In this document: positions 16,296 to 24,261 of the stretch, one piece after another
Position numbering within the stretch: the stretch's first letter is position 1
Layout: every line of letters begins with the position of its first letter
NCBI RefSeq assembly: GCF_009906955.1
Contig: NZ_CP047656.1
Location: 3,719,001-3,783,000 of the forward strand
DNA: 64,000 nt
Direction of reading: 5' to 3'
Source of the DNA: Paraglaciecola mesophila
Lineage (GTDB): Bacteria > Pseudomonadota > Gammaproteobacteria > Enterobacterales > Alteromonadaceae
The notes under the pieces: generated by a model
Databases searched by the model: none
What the model saw: the letters and a program-made list of their open reading frames with translations, nothing else
Told to the model about the DNA's origin: nothing
Made by a program: the position numbers and the translations under genes

Positions 16296-17075
16296 ATGAC
16301 AATCAGCTATATCCCTCTTGATAAAGAGAAACATAAAGATTTAAAAATCAACTTACAGCATGACTTTGGCTACGCAAAAGAAGCCCACATAGCTGCTGCT
16401 TCTATCCGCGAGTACGCGCAGTTAGCCAGTGTTATGCCAGTTGTTTTTGTTAAAGACCCGAATTCTGAAAACTTCCATTCAGTGACCATGTTAGGCACGG
16501 AAAAAGGCAGCAACTTATTTATTCATGAAGGTAAATGGCAAGTGCATTGTTTACCTATGAATATTCAGCGCTATCCGTTTGATGTTCGCCCTGATGGCGA
16601 GAAGCTTGGTGTATTCTTTGATGAAAACAGCGCATTAATCACTGATGATGGTGAACCTGTTTTTACTCCTGAAGGCGAGCCTAGCCCGTTTTTAGAGAAT
16701 CGTCAGCAACTACTGTCTGAACTTGCTAACAGCGAAATGGCAACCCAGCGCTTCATTAAGAAATTAGTTGAGCTAGACTTGCTTGACCCAATTGAATTGC
16801 TAGTGAACTACGCTAATGGAGAAAAGCGCAACATCACAGGCATGTTCAGTGTGAGCGAAAAGCGTCTTCAAGACTTAAGCGAAGAGCAAGTGGTTGAGCT
16901 ACACAAAAGTGGTTTCTTAGGCGCTGCTTATGCTGTGTTAATGTCGTTAGGTCAGCTGAATCGTTTGGTTCACTTGTCGAACAACACGGATAAGCCGATT
17001 CAGAACTTACAGTTGCGTGTTGGTGATGCTATCAGCAAAGAGCAACCTGCAGCAGAGCAGCCAGCTAACAGCTAA
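16296..17075 (+). CDS. SapC family protein (second copy)
   Basis: 259 residues, clearly SapC-like: VMPVVFVKDPNSENFHSV, GKWQVHCLPMNIQRYPF, and the C-terminal helix AVLMSLGQLNRLV. It parallels the first copy (GRWNAIYQP..LQTYPF, MLLSIYQLN-LLL) over its whole length but is well diverged, so it is an old paralogue rather than a recent duplicate. There is no signal peptide or membrane helix, and its molecular function is unknown. A terminator stands on either side, so it is expressed alone. Its position next to the cluster suggests it was once, or still is, part of the same function. Confidence 0.82.
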   Translation: MTISYIPLDKEKHKDLKINLQHDFGYAKEAHIAAASIREYAQLASVMPVVFVKDPNSENFHSVTMLGTEKGSNLFIHEGKWQVHCLPMNIQRYPFDVRPDGEKLGVFFDENSALITDDGEPVFTPEGEPSPFLENRQQLLSELANSEMATQRFIKKLVELDLLDPIELLVNYANGEKRNITGMFSVSEKRLQDLSEEQVVELHKSGFLGAAYAVLMSLGQLNRLVHLSNNTDKPIQNLQLRVGDAISKEQPAAEQPANS

Positions 17076-17091
17076 TGTAACAGAACGATGT

Positions 17092-17119
17092 TAAAGCCCG
17101 CTTAAGCGGGCTTTTTTTT
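17092..17119 (+). terminator. Rho-independent terminator after the second sapC
   Basis: AAAGCCCGCTT-AAGCGGGCTTT is a perfect palindromic stem followed by eight Ts. Confidence 0.9.
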
Positions 17120-17262
17120 GTCCGCTCTTCCATTGGGGATATATGTCGTTACATATTTGTGTCCCTTTTGGTACAAAAATCAATTACGCTATCCCTTGCT
17201 TTTAAATGGTCAGCCCCAACCTAACATTAACACTTATCAAAATAGCCGAGGAAATGTGAACT

Positions 17263-18111
17263 ATGTCCGACCCGACCTATACCCCACCAAAAATCTGGTC
17301 TTTTGATGCTGCAAATGGAGGCAAGTTTGCCAATATTAACCGCCCAACTGCGGGCGCTCGATTTGAAAAGGCGCTCCCTCGTGGTGAGCATGCTTTGCAG
17401 TTACACTCAATGGCGACGCCCAATGGTGTAAAGGTGACTGTGATGCTTGAAGAGTTACTTGAAGCGGGTTACAGCGGGGCACAGTACGATGCATATCCGA
17501 TTAACATTGGCGACGGGGATCAGTTTGGCAGCGGCTTTGTAGAAATCAATCCAAACTCAAAAATTCCTGCTTTGATAGACACTTCCAATTCGCCAGAAAC
17601 CAGAATATTCGAGTCTGGCTCTATTTTGCTTTATTTAGCCGAAAAATTTGATGCTTTTATTCCAAAAGATCTTGCTGGTCGCACTGAGTGTATGAACTGG
17701 CTATTTTGGCAAATGGGTAGCGCTCCATTCTTAGGAGGAGGCTTTGGGCACTTTTATGCTTATGCCCCAGAAAAGTATCAATACCCCATTGATCGCTATG
17801 CAATGGAAGTAAAGCGCCAGCTAGATGTGCTTGATAAGCAACTGGCAAAAAATAAATTCATCGCGGGTGACCAGTACACTATTGCCGACATGGCAATATG
17901 GCCTTGGTATGGTTCACTCGTACGTAACGTGGTGTACGAAGCGGCTGAGTTTTTACAGACACATGAATACACCCACCTTGTTCGTTGGGCGAATGACATC
18001 GCTGAACGTCCCGCTGTTAAGCGTGGTGTGATGGTAAATCGCACATGGGGTGAACCTGAGCAGCAAGTACTTGAACGCCACTCTGCAGCAGATTTTAGCG
18101 GTAAAGGTTAA
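17263..18111 (+). CDS. yghU: glutathione S-transferase family, YghU-like disulfide-bond oxidoreductase
   Basis: 282 residues (E. coli YghU 288) with a thioredoxin-like N-terminal domain (about 45-130) and an all-helical GST C-domain. YghU-type signatures are visible: the N-terminal INRPTAGARFEK, TPNGVKVTVMLEELLE, FVEINPNSKIPAL, IFESGSILLYLAEKF and ADMAIWPWYG. YghU and YfcG bind two glutathione molecules and reduce disulfides and organic hydroperoxides in the cytoplasm. ATG 17263 has GAGGAAATG upstream. It is monocistronic and closed by a terminator. It looks like a stable housekeeping gene unrelated to the sugar cluster. Confidence 0.9.
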   Translation: MSDPTYTPPKIWSFDAANGGKFANINRPTAGARFEKALPRGEHALQLHSMATPNGVKVTVMLEELLEAGYSGAQYDAYPINIGDGDQFGSGFVEINPNSKIPALIDTSNSPETRIFESGSILLYLAEKFDAFIPKDLAGRTECMNWLFWQMGSAPFLGGGFGHFYAYAPEKYQYPIDRYAMEVKRQLDVLDKQLAKNKFIAGDQYTIADMAIWPWYGSLVRNVVYEAAEFLQTHEYTHLVRWANDIAERPAVKRGVMVNRTWGEPEQQVLERHSAADFSGKG

Positions 18112-18138
18112 CTGTTAATTCATTGATTTATAACTGAT

Positions 18139-18162
18139 AAAGCCACTTTTTAGTGGCTTTTT
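18139..18162 (+). terminator. Rho-independent terminator of the yghU gene
   Basis: AAAGCCACT-tttt-AGTGGCTTT plus trailing Ts, 28 bases beyond the stop. Confidence 0.88.
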
Positions 18163-18350
18163 CTATCTCAGAATTGAACACCATTGCCCAAATCAATTAA
18201 TAATTGTCTTTATTCACTTCTTAATTAAATGACGTGCACTACACTTTTTGTAGTCATCATTTAGCGAACTGATCTCGTTCGCTATTTTTACGTAATTTTC
18301 ATAACGGCAGGACCACGCTATTAATATTCACTATCACACAGGTAATCATC

Positions 18351-18848
18351 ATGATTGAATTTTCATTGAACGGGAAAAAAATCACATCTGACGCACAAGG
18401 CGACACCCCATTATTGTGGGTTATTCGTGACGAGTTCGGCTTAAAAGGGACTAAATTCGGCTGTGGTATTGCCATGTGCGGTGCTTGCACTGTGCACTTC
18501 AATGGCTCCCCCGTGCGTTCCTGTTCACTGCCGATCAGCGCTATTGCTAACGCCGAGATCCGCACAATAGAAGGATTAGAAAACCAGCACCCGCTGCAAA
18601 AAGCGTGGGTAGAACATCAAGTGCCTCAGTGTGGTTATTGTCAGTCTGGGCAAATTATGCAAGCTGCAGGGCTGCTGGCAACCAATGCAGATCCCAGCGA
18701 AGAGGAAATTGAAGCCTACATGAGCGGTAACTTATGTCGTTGTATGACATACGCTCGAATCAAAGAAGCCATTCAAGATGTTGCAGGGCAATCCGAATCT
18801 GTTGTGCAGATATATAATCCCAAGCGCGACGCACAGGGAGTAAGCTAA
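18351..18848 (+). CDS. (2Fe-2S)-binding small subunit of an IorA-like molybdenum hydroxylase
   Basis: 165 residues with both iron-sulfur domains of xanthine-oxidase-family small subunits. The plant-ferredoxin-type cluster uses C38, C43, C46 and C58 (FGCGIAMCGAC...RSC), and the helical second domain uses C94, C97, C129 and C131 (CGYCQSGQ, LCRCM). It passes electrons from the molybdenum site of the partner subunit to an outside acceptor. The partner gene begins one base after this stop codon. Length and arrangement match isoquinoline 1-oxidoreductase IorA and related aldehyde dehydrogenases. The actual substrate is unknown. Confidence 0.9.
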   Translation: MIEFSLNGKKITSDAQGDTPLLWVIRDEFGLKGTKFGCGIAMCGACTVHFNGSPVRSCSLPISAIANAEIRTIEGLENQHPLQKAWVEHQVPQCGYCQSGQIMQAAGLLATNADPSEEEIEAYMSGNLCRCMTYARIKEAIQDVAGQSESVVQIYNPKRDAQGVS

Positions 18849-18849
18849 T

Positions 18850-21138
18850 ATGACTCGTTTACGTAAAGATAAGATAGAGCATAGCCGTCGTCGTTTTTTG
18901 ATTGGCTCAGTCGGTAGTGGTTTGCTAATGGCTTTTGCGCCAAGTATCAATGCCCTTGAGGTAGTCACTGGCGGCGCGTCTGAGCAACTAGCGGCTAAAT
19001 CGTTTAGCCCTACAGTGTGGTTCGAGATAGATACCCAAGGAAAAATTTTGGTAAATATCGCCCGAGCAGAAATGGGCCAGCATGTAGGAACGGCAATTGC
19101 CCGTATCGTCGCTGACGAGTTAGGGGCTGATTGGAACAATGTCGAAATCAAGCACGTAGATACGGACCCTAAATGGGGCTATATGGTAACGGGCGGGTCT
19201 TGGTCTGTATTTCAAACGTATGTGCCTATGTCACAAGCAGGAGCTGCAGGACGTAGCGTGCTCATTGAAGCGGGCGCGAAATTATTGGGGGTAAATCCTA
19301 AAGATTGCTCAACACAGAACAGTCAAGTGGTAGCAGGTAATAAGTCGATAAGCTTTGCCGACGTAGTGAAAAACGGCAAAATCGAACGTACGTTTAGCCC
19401 AGAGGAATTGGAAAAATTCGAGCCTAAAAGCCCTGCTAGTCGCCAGTTAATCGCAAAGCCAAGTCAGGCGCTAGATATTCCAGCAAAGACCAATGGTACA
19501 GCGCAATACGGTATTGATATTGAACTTGAAGGCATGGTGTACGCCCGCCCCGTTATTCCACCAACACGTCACGGTAGTAAAGTGACGAGCGTCGACGATA
19601 GCAAAGCTAAAGCCATAAAAGGGTATCAAGGTTATGAAATACTCACAGACCCTAGTGACACTATTCAGGGCTGGGTGACGGTACTAGCGGATACATATTA
19701 TGCCGCGGTCAAAGCGGGAAATGCGATCAAGGTACAATATGATCTTGGCGAGACTGCAAACGTCAGCGAGCAAGACATCATAAGCCAAGGTGAAACCTTA
19801 GCCAAAGACAAGACATCTGGCACCTTGGTGGTCGACGAAGGAGACATCGCTAAAGCAGCGCAAAATGCGAAAACCTCTCTTGAGTCAGTCTATAGAACGT
19901 CCTCTGTGCTGCACTTCACTATGGAGCCCGTGAATGCGGCTGTTGAGTTCAAAGACGGGGTTTGTCATGTGCACTGTGGAAATCAATGGCAATCGTTGTT
20001 TTTACCCGTTGTGGCTAAAGCGGTAGGACTGGGTGACGACAAGGTTATAATTCATCAATACTACCTAGGTGGCGGATTTGGCCGCCGCCTAGCAGGTGAC
20101 TATATGGTGCCTGCAGCGCTAACGGCAAAAGCCATAGGTAAGCCGGTTAAACTTGTTTTTACCCGTGAAGATGATACACGCTTTGACTGTGTGCGCTCTC
20201 CTTCGGTTCAGCAAATGAATGCCTATTGGGATGGGGACGATAAGCTATTGGGTATAGAGCATGGTGCTGCTGCAGGATGGCCGACTTTGGCCATGGCCCC
20301 AGGGTTTATGCCTGAAGGTGTAGACAAAAAGGGTAAATTCGACCCGTTTTCAATTGCCGGCGCTGATCATTGGTATACCCTGAAAAATCATCGCGTACGG
20401 GCAATCAATAATCCACTTGCGCAAAAAACCTTTGTGCCCGGTTGGTTACGTGCCGTTGGACCTGGCTGGACAGGTTGGGCAGTTGAATCGTTTATGGACG
20501 AGATAGCTCACGAGCAAAATATGGATCCTATCGATTTTCGTTTGTCTATGCTCGATGCCAGCGGCAAGAATGCGGGGGAAGCGCCTGTTTCAGTCGGGGG
20601 GGCTAAACGTCTAGCCAAAGTACTAACGGATATTCGCAGCAAAACAAACTGGGGGCAGACTTTGCCTAAAAACCAAGGAATGGGGATCGCAATTTCCTCT
20701 GGGCAAGAGCGAGACATGCCTACTTGGGGGGCATGTGTGGCGCATGTCGAGGTCGATGTCGAATCAGGTAAAGTGAAAGTACACAAGCTAACTGGAATAT
20801 TAGATTGTGGAACAGTGGTTCATCCGGATGGTGCTCTGGCCCAAACCCAAGGTTCAATGTTGTGGGGATTAAGTTTGGCGCTTTTTGAAGGGACTAAATT
20901 TACTAAGGGTCAGGTTAAGGATACTAATCTAGATACTTATGGTCCGTTGCGAATGAATAACCTGCCTGATTTGGATATCAGTTTTGTACAAAATACAGAG
21001 TTTCCTACAGGTTTAGGGGAGCCCGGCTTAATTGCGGTTGCCCCGGCGATTGCAAATGCTATTTTTAATGCGGTTGGTGCGCGCGTAAGGGATTTACCGA
21101 TACGCCCTGAAGCGGTATTAGCAGCCATGCCGAGCTAA
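18850..21138 (+). CDS. IorB-like molybdopterin-binding large subunit, Tat-exported
   Basis: 762 residues of the xanthine dehydrogenase large-subunit superfamily, IorB branch. The twin-arginine motif SRRRFLIG (residues 12-19) followed by a hydrophobic stretch predicts Tat export of the folded enzyme, with the small subunit carried along. Molybdopterin-contact motifs include GQHVGTAIARIVADELGADW, GGGFGRR, the RAVGPGW segment and the late GEPGL motif, whose Glu is the usual catalytic base. It would oxidise an aldehyde or N-heterocycle with water as oxygen source. A GGAG lies in the end of the upstream gene. No cofactor-insertion (XdhC-like) gene or dedicated electron acceptor is adjacent. Confidence 0.88.
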   Translation: MTRLRKDKIEHSRRRFLIGSVGSGLLMAFAPSINALEVVTGGASEQLAAKSFSPTVWFEIDTQGKILVNIARAEMGQHVGTAIARIVADELGADWNNVEIKHVDTDPKWGYMVTGGSWSVFQTYVPMSQAGAAGRSVLIEAGAKLLGVNPKDCSTQNSQVVAGNKSISFADVVKNGKIERTFSPEELEKFEPKSPASRQLIAKPSQALDIPAKTNGTAQYGIDIELEGMVYARPVIPPTRHGSKVTSVDDSKAKAIKGYQGYEILTDPSDTIQGWVTVLADTYYAAVKAGNAIKVQYDLGETANVSEQDIISQGETLAKDKTSGTLVVDEGDIAKAAQNAKTSLESVYRTSSVLHFTMEPVNAAVEFKDGVCHVHCGNQWQSLFLPVVAKAVGLGDDKVIIHQYYLGGGFGRRLAGDYMVPAALTAKAIGKPVKLVFTREDDTRFDCVRSPSVQQMNAYWDGDDKLLGIEHGAAAGWPTLAMAPGFMPEGVDKKGKFDPFSIAGADHWYTLKNHRVRAINNPLAQKTFVPGWLRAVGPGWTGWAVESFMDEIAHEQNMDPIDFRLSMLDASGKNAGEAPVSVGGAKRLAKVLTDIRSKTNWGQTLPKNQGMGIAISSGQERDMPTWGACVAHVEVDVESGKVKVHKLTGILDCGTVVHPDGALAQTQGSMLWGLSLALFEGTKFTKGQVKDTNLDTYGPLRMNNLPDLDISFVQNTEFPTGLGEPGLIAVAPAIANAIFNAVGARVRDLPIRPEAVLAAMPS

Positions 21139-21155
21139 CTGTAAGAAAAACAACA

Positions 21156-21190
21156 GGAAGCGGGGAGCTTAACGGGCCCCGCTTCCTCTC
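21156..21190 (+). terminator. terminator-like hairpin after the iorB-like gene
   Basis: GGAAGCGGGG and CCCCGCTTCC pair perfectly around an 11-base loop, with CTCTCTCC behind. The stem is strong but the U run is poor. Confidence 0.6.
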
Positions 21191-21354
21191 TCCATTCATG
21201 TTAAAAAAAATACCGCTATTTGACTCGTTAAAAAGTTCCGGTAAATTAATTACTTAACCTATAAACTAGCGCTGTTTACATTCTTGCAATATCTCGCTAG
21301 CTTTAGTAGTTTGCTGTCCTCGCAGTAACAATAATAATAATTAGAGAAAGCAAT

Positions 21355-22302
21355 ATGTCAGTTGAAACCATTTATAAAGTTATCCTTTATCCCTTTATTA
21401 ATGAGTCACTTGCTAGTTTAAAGGCCATGACCAATTTAACGGGGTCAGCGGGAGAGGCGTTTATGGATAATGTTGATGATTTTCGGTTTAAAGGTTACGC
21501 AGTGTGCTCTGAAGTCACGGGTAATCTTGATGGGGTGATAATGATGCATCATTATCCCGAAACCGCTGTGTCAATTGGTAACTCTGTATGCCAAAGCATG
21601 TTTGGCGAAGCGTACGAACATACCGAGATGACTGACGATTTGCGCAATGCACTGGCCGAATGGGGTAATACTATTGTTGGCCGTTCAACTGATTTACATC
21701 GCCGCTATAGCTTAGATTATGGGTTTTCTAGCCCGTATTTTGTCGAAGATTTATCACAAATGGACCAGTATCTTGACGGCGTACAAGAAGTGGTGACAGT
21801 GCCTATTACTATTGACGGAGTAGGTCGCTACTATTTCAATTTATTGGTACGCAGTGTTGATTACCAAGAGGGCGGTATAAAACGCGAAGAAAGCGTCGCG
21901 ATCGAAAATTCACATACTAAAGCGCTTGCTAAAGACAGTCGCATTTTATTGGTTGATGACAGCGCTATGATCCGCAAAGCCCTCACGCGGTTTTTGCATG
22001 TGCTGGGTTATAGCAATGTTGTGGAAGCCGATGATGGCACCGGCGCCGTTGAGTTGGTGAAAAGTAATCCACCTGATTTTATCTTTATGGATGTCGTCAT
22101 GGATAAACTAAACGGTGATAAAGCATTAGCACAAATTCGCGCTTTAGGCTCAAATGTGCCAATTGTTATGCTGTCCTCAGTGACGGATCAATTATTGGTA
22201 AATTCTTGCAAAGCTCAGGGGATATCGGGCTTTATTTTTAAACCTATTCAAGCCAGTAATGGTACTGAAATCATTCAGCGCTATCTTAAAGTCGCCGACT
22301 GA
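21355..22302 (+). CDS. CheX-type phosphatase fused to a response-regulator receiver domain
   Basis: 315 residues in two parts. Residues 1-175 are a CheX-like chemotaxis phosphatase domain with the catalytic ExxN pattern at E102-N105 (AEWGNTIVG). Residues 195-315 are a CheY-like receiver with acidic pair D201/D202 (LLVDDS), phospho-acceptor D246 (FMDVVMD), S274/S275 and K296 (FIFKP). CheX removes phosphate from CheY-P, so the fusion may dephosphorylate its own or another receiver and act as a phosphate sink or timed switch. No chemotaxis kinase or other che gene is nearby. The ribosome site is AGAGAAAG. The gene stands alone. Confidence 0.82.
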   Translation: MSVETIYKVILYPFINESLASLKAMTNLTGSAGEAFMDNVDDFRFKGYAVCSEVTGNLDGVIMMHHYPETAVSIGNSVCQSMFGEAYEHTEMTDDLRNALAEWGNTIVGRSTDLHRRYSLDYGFSSPYFVEDLSQMDQYLDGVQEVVTVPITIDGVGRYYFNLLVRSVDYQEGGIKREESVAIENSHTKALAKDSRILLVDDSAMIRKALTRFLHVLGYSNVVEADDGTGAVELVKSNPPDFIFMDVVMDKLNGDKALAQIRALGSNVPIVMLSSVTDQLLVNSCKAQGISGFIFKPIQASNGTEIIQRYLKVAD

Positions 22303-22441
22303 GTTTCTGTCAATCGAGTATTTCTTGAGAATGGATCAATGCGTGCTGCTATTGGTCCATTATTACGGTTTTTAATTTTGCTGGAGGGGATGTCCTTGAA
22401 CGTCGTCATAGCGGCCACTTCCTCACTTTTTGGATAGCATC

Positions 22442-23119
22442 ATGCCCTCGAGACGCCCTTTTTTTCTCACCCCCTCAATTGTATTCAAAAGCTTGCTGTT
22501 TTTATTAGCTTGTACTGCGATAGGTGGTTTACTTAGTATCCTGCCGATATTTGATGGGCTAAATCAGCAGTGGGTCGATACTCAAATCCGCCAAAATGGT
22601 GCGCTAGGTGTAGGCTATTTTTTACTGTTGAGCGCCGGAGCAATGTCGATCGGCTGTCCACGCCAAGTTATGGCATTTTTAGGGGGCTATGCTTTTGGCT
22701 TTTTACACGGCGCGGTGTTGTCTATTTTAGGTGCAATATTAGGTTGCATATGGAGTTTTTTCGTTTCTAGACTTTTGCTCAAACCCGTTCTCACGCGCCG
22801 CTATTCACGGCGAATCAATCAAGTCGGTAACTTTCTTCAAGATAGGCCCGTCATCAAAACGCTCATTATTCGCTTGCTGCCATTGGGAAATAATTTACTA
22901 ACCAACTTATTGGTTGGGGTAACAAAGATAAAAGCGCGGCATTTTATTTTAGGGTCAGGTCTGGGGTATGTCCCACAGATGTCTCTGTTTGCCTTGATGG
23001 GAGAAGGCATCGTTGTATTGTCGGTATGGAAAGTCGGCGTAAGCATAATCACTTTGTTTATTGGTGCAGTGTTAAGCGCGTATTTATACAAGCAATACAA
23101 GTATTCTCTTGAGAGCTAA
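22442..23119 (+). CDS. TVP38/TMEM64 (VTT/DedA-like) inner-membrane protein
   Basis: 225 residues, mostly hydrophobic, with about six membrane segments. The conserved core GCPRQVMAFLGGYAFGFLHG, followed by a gly-rich helix and the LLPLGNNLLTNLLVGV re-entrant region, identifies the VTT (SNARE-associated) family. Members are linked to lipid or undecaprenyl-phosphate flipping and membrane homeostasis, but this one has no assigned function. ATG 22442 gives a basic N-terminus before the first helix; a TTG four codons upstream is also in frame. It is convergent with the AraC regulator gene, and no terminator was recognised between them. Confidence 0.8.
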   Translation: MPSRRPFFLTPSIVFKSLLFLLACTAIGGLLSILPIFDGLNQQWVDTQIRQNGALGVGYFLLLSAGAMSIGCPRQVMAFLGGYAFGFLHGAVLSILGAILGCIWSFFVSRLLLKPVLTRRYSRRINQVGNFLQDRPVIKTLIIRLLPLGNNLLTNLLVGVTKIKARHFILGSGLGYVPQMSLFALMGEGIVVLSVWKVGVSIITLFIGAVLSAYLYKQYKYSLES

Positions 23120-23182
23120 TCACCATAATGGGCTTCTTAAACCGACTGAACAGCGTTTAAGCGTTTGGCCTCAGAAGATACT

Positions 23183-24073
23183 TCAATGTTGTGCTGACAT
23201 TTCGCTGGGAGACTGCTTGAAGTGGCGCTTGAATTCACGACTAAACTGTGACGCACTGGTATAGCCTACTTTAAACGCAGCCTCATTGGCACGACTTCCA
23301 CGAGAGGTAATTAAGTCTCTTGCTTTGACGAGGCGTACTTTTTTTAGGTATTGCAAAGGTGATTCAAAGGTGACTTGCCTAAAGGCTCTGTGAAAAGCGG
23401 ATACGCTCATATTTACATCTTCGGCTAATGCTTCAACCGTGATGGGGTTAGCATAATTTGCATGCATAGTGTTTAAGGCTCTTGCCACTCTTGCATAATG
23501 TCCATCATGTTGTGCTAAGCCAAATAAGATGTGGCCTTGAGGTCCGCATAATACACGGTAAATAAGCTCCTTGATGATGTCTTGGCCGAAAATTTCAGCT
23601 TCGATTGGATCTGCAAGAGCTGATGTTAGCCGTTGTAACGTTTGCTCAAGGGCTGCCCCCAATTTGGCTGCTTGTATACAGCTTTTATCCTGACATACGT
23701 CGCTTTGGGTATACTTGTGGTGCAACTGCATTTGGCTTACTAATTTGTGTAACAACGCTGGGTTCACATCAATCGATAAGCCCATTATGGGCAGATCGTT
23801 ATCTGAAAACGCCTCGCATTCTAAGGGCATCGGCATTCCTAGTACGAGATAATCCCCGGCGCCGTATTGAATTTGCCGTTCTGGAAAATGAATAATTTTG
23901 TGGCCTTGGGCAACGATAATAATACCAGATTGATAAACGAGGGGGTGGCGCGGACTGCCCTTACTTGCACGAAAAAAACGTACCCCAGGGACCGATGTCT
24001 TAGTGTTCCCTTCAAGTTCAAGCAAGTGGGTATTTTCTGCAAATTTTTGTAGCGCAGTCGCTAAGCTGATCAT
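23183..24073 (-). CDS. AraC-family regulator, YqhC-like
   Basis: 296 residues: an N-terminal AraC_N sensor domain (about 20-175) and a C-terminal AraC DNA-binding domain with two helix-turn-helices (ITVEALAEDVNMSVSAFHRAF and SRANEAAFKVGYTSASQFSREFKRHF). It is divergent from a YqhD-type aldehyde reductase, the same arrangement as E. coli yqhC/yqhD, where YqhC activates yqhD in response to reactive aldehydes such as glyoxal. It therefore probably controls the neighbouring reductase from the 188-bp gap between them. The start is ATG 24073 with AAGGA upstream. Assignment as the YqhC orthologue is by context and domain type, not by alignment. Confidence 0.85.
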   Translation of the reverse strand: MISLATALQKFAENTHLLELEGNTKTSVPGVRFFRASKGSPRHPLVYQSGIIIVAQGHKIIHFPERQIQYGAGDYLVLGMPMPLECEAFSDNDLPIMGLSIDVNPALLHKLVSQMQLHHKYTQSDVCQDKSCIQAAKLGAALEQTLQRLTSALADPIEAEIFGQDIIKELIYRVLCGPQGHILFGLAQHDGHYARVARALNTMHANYANPITVEALAEDVNMSVSAFHRAFRQVTFESPLQYLKKVRLVKARDLITSRGSRANEAAFKVGYTSASQFSREFKRHFKQSPSEMSAQH

Positions 24074-24261
24074 AGTGTGTCCTTAATTTCAATCTAGTGT
24101 AATTTACCTTTAATGATAGTTTTAGGCAAGCTTTTGGCGTATTTGATGCTTTTAATGTGGAATACTGGGCACTATTATACATCTCAATGATGTGATGAAT
24201 TGTTCCTATCACTGACTAATCGATTAATTCAGTGTTTGAGAACCGACTAGGAGAAACCAAT

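Noticed and set aside
17118-17306. 62-codon plus-strand frame before yghU
   Set aside because: It begins just past a terminator and overlaps the yghU start in another frame; the strong ribosome site belongs to yghU.
18732-19151. 139-codon minus-strand frame
   Set aside because: It spans the junction of the iorA- and iorB-like genes, which have clear motifs on the plus strand. Low-complexity translation, no homology motif.
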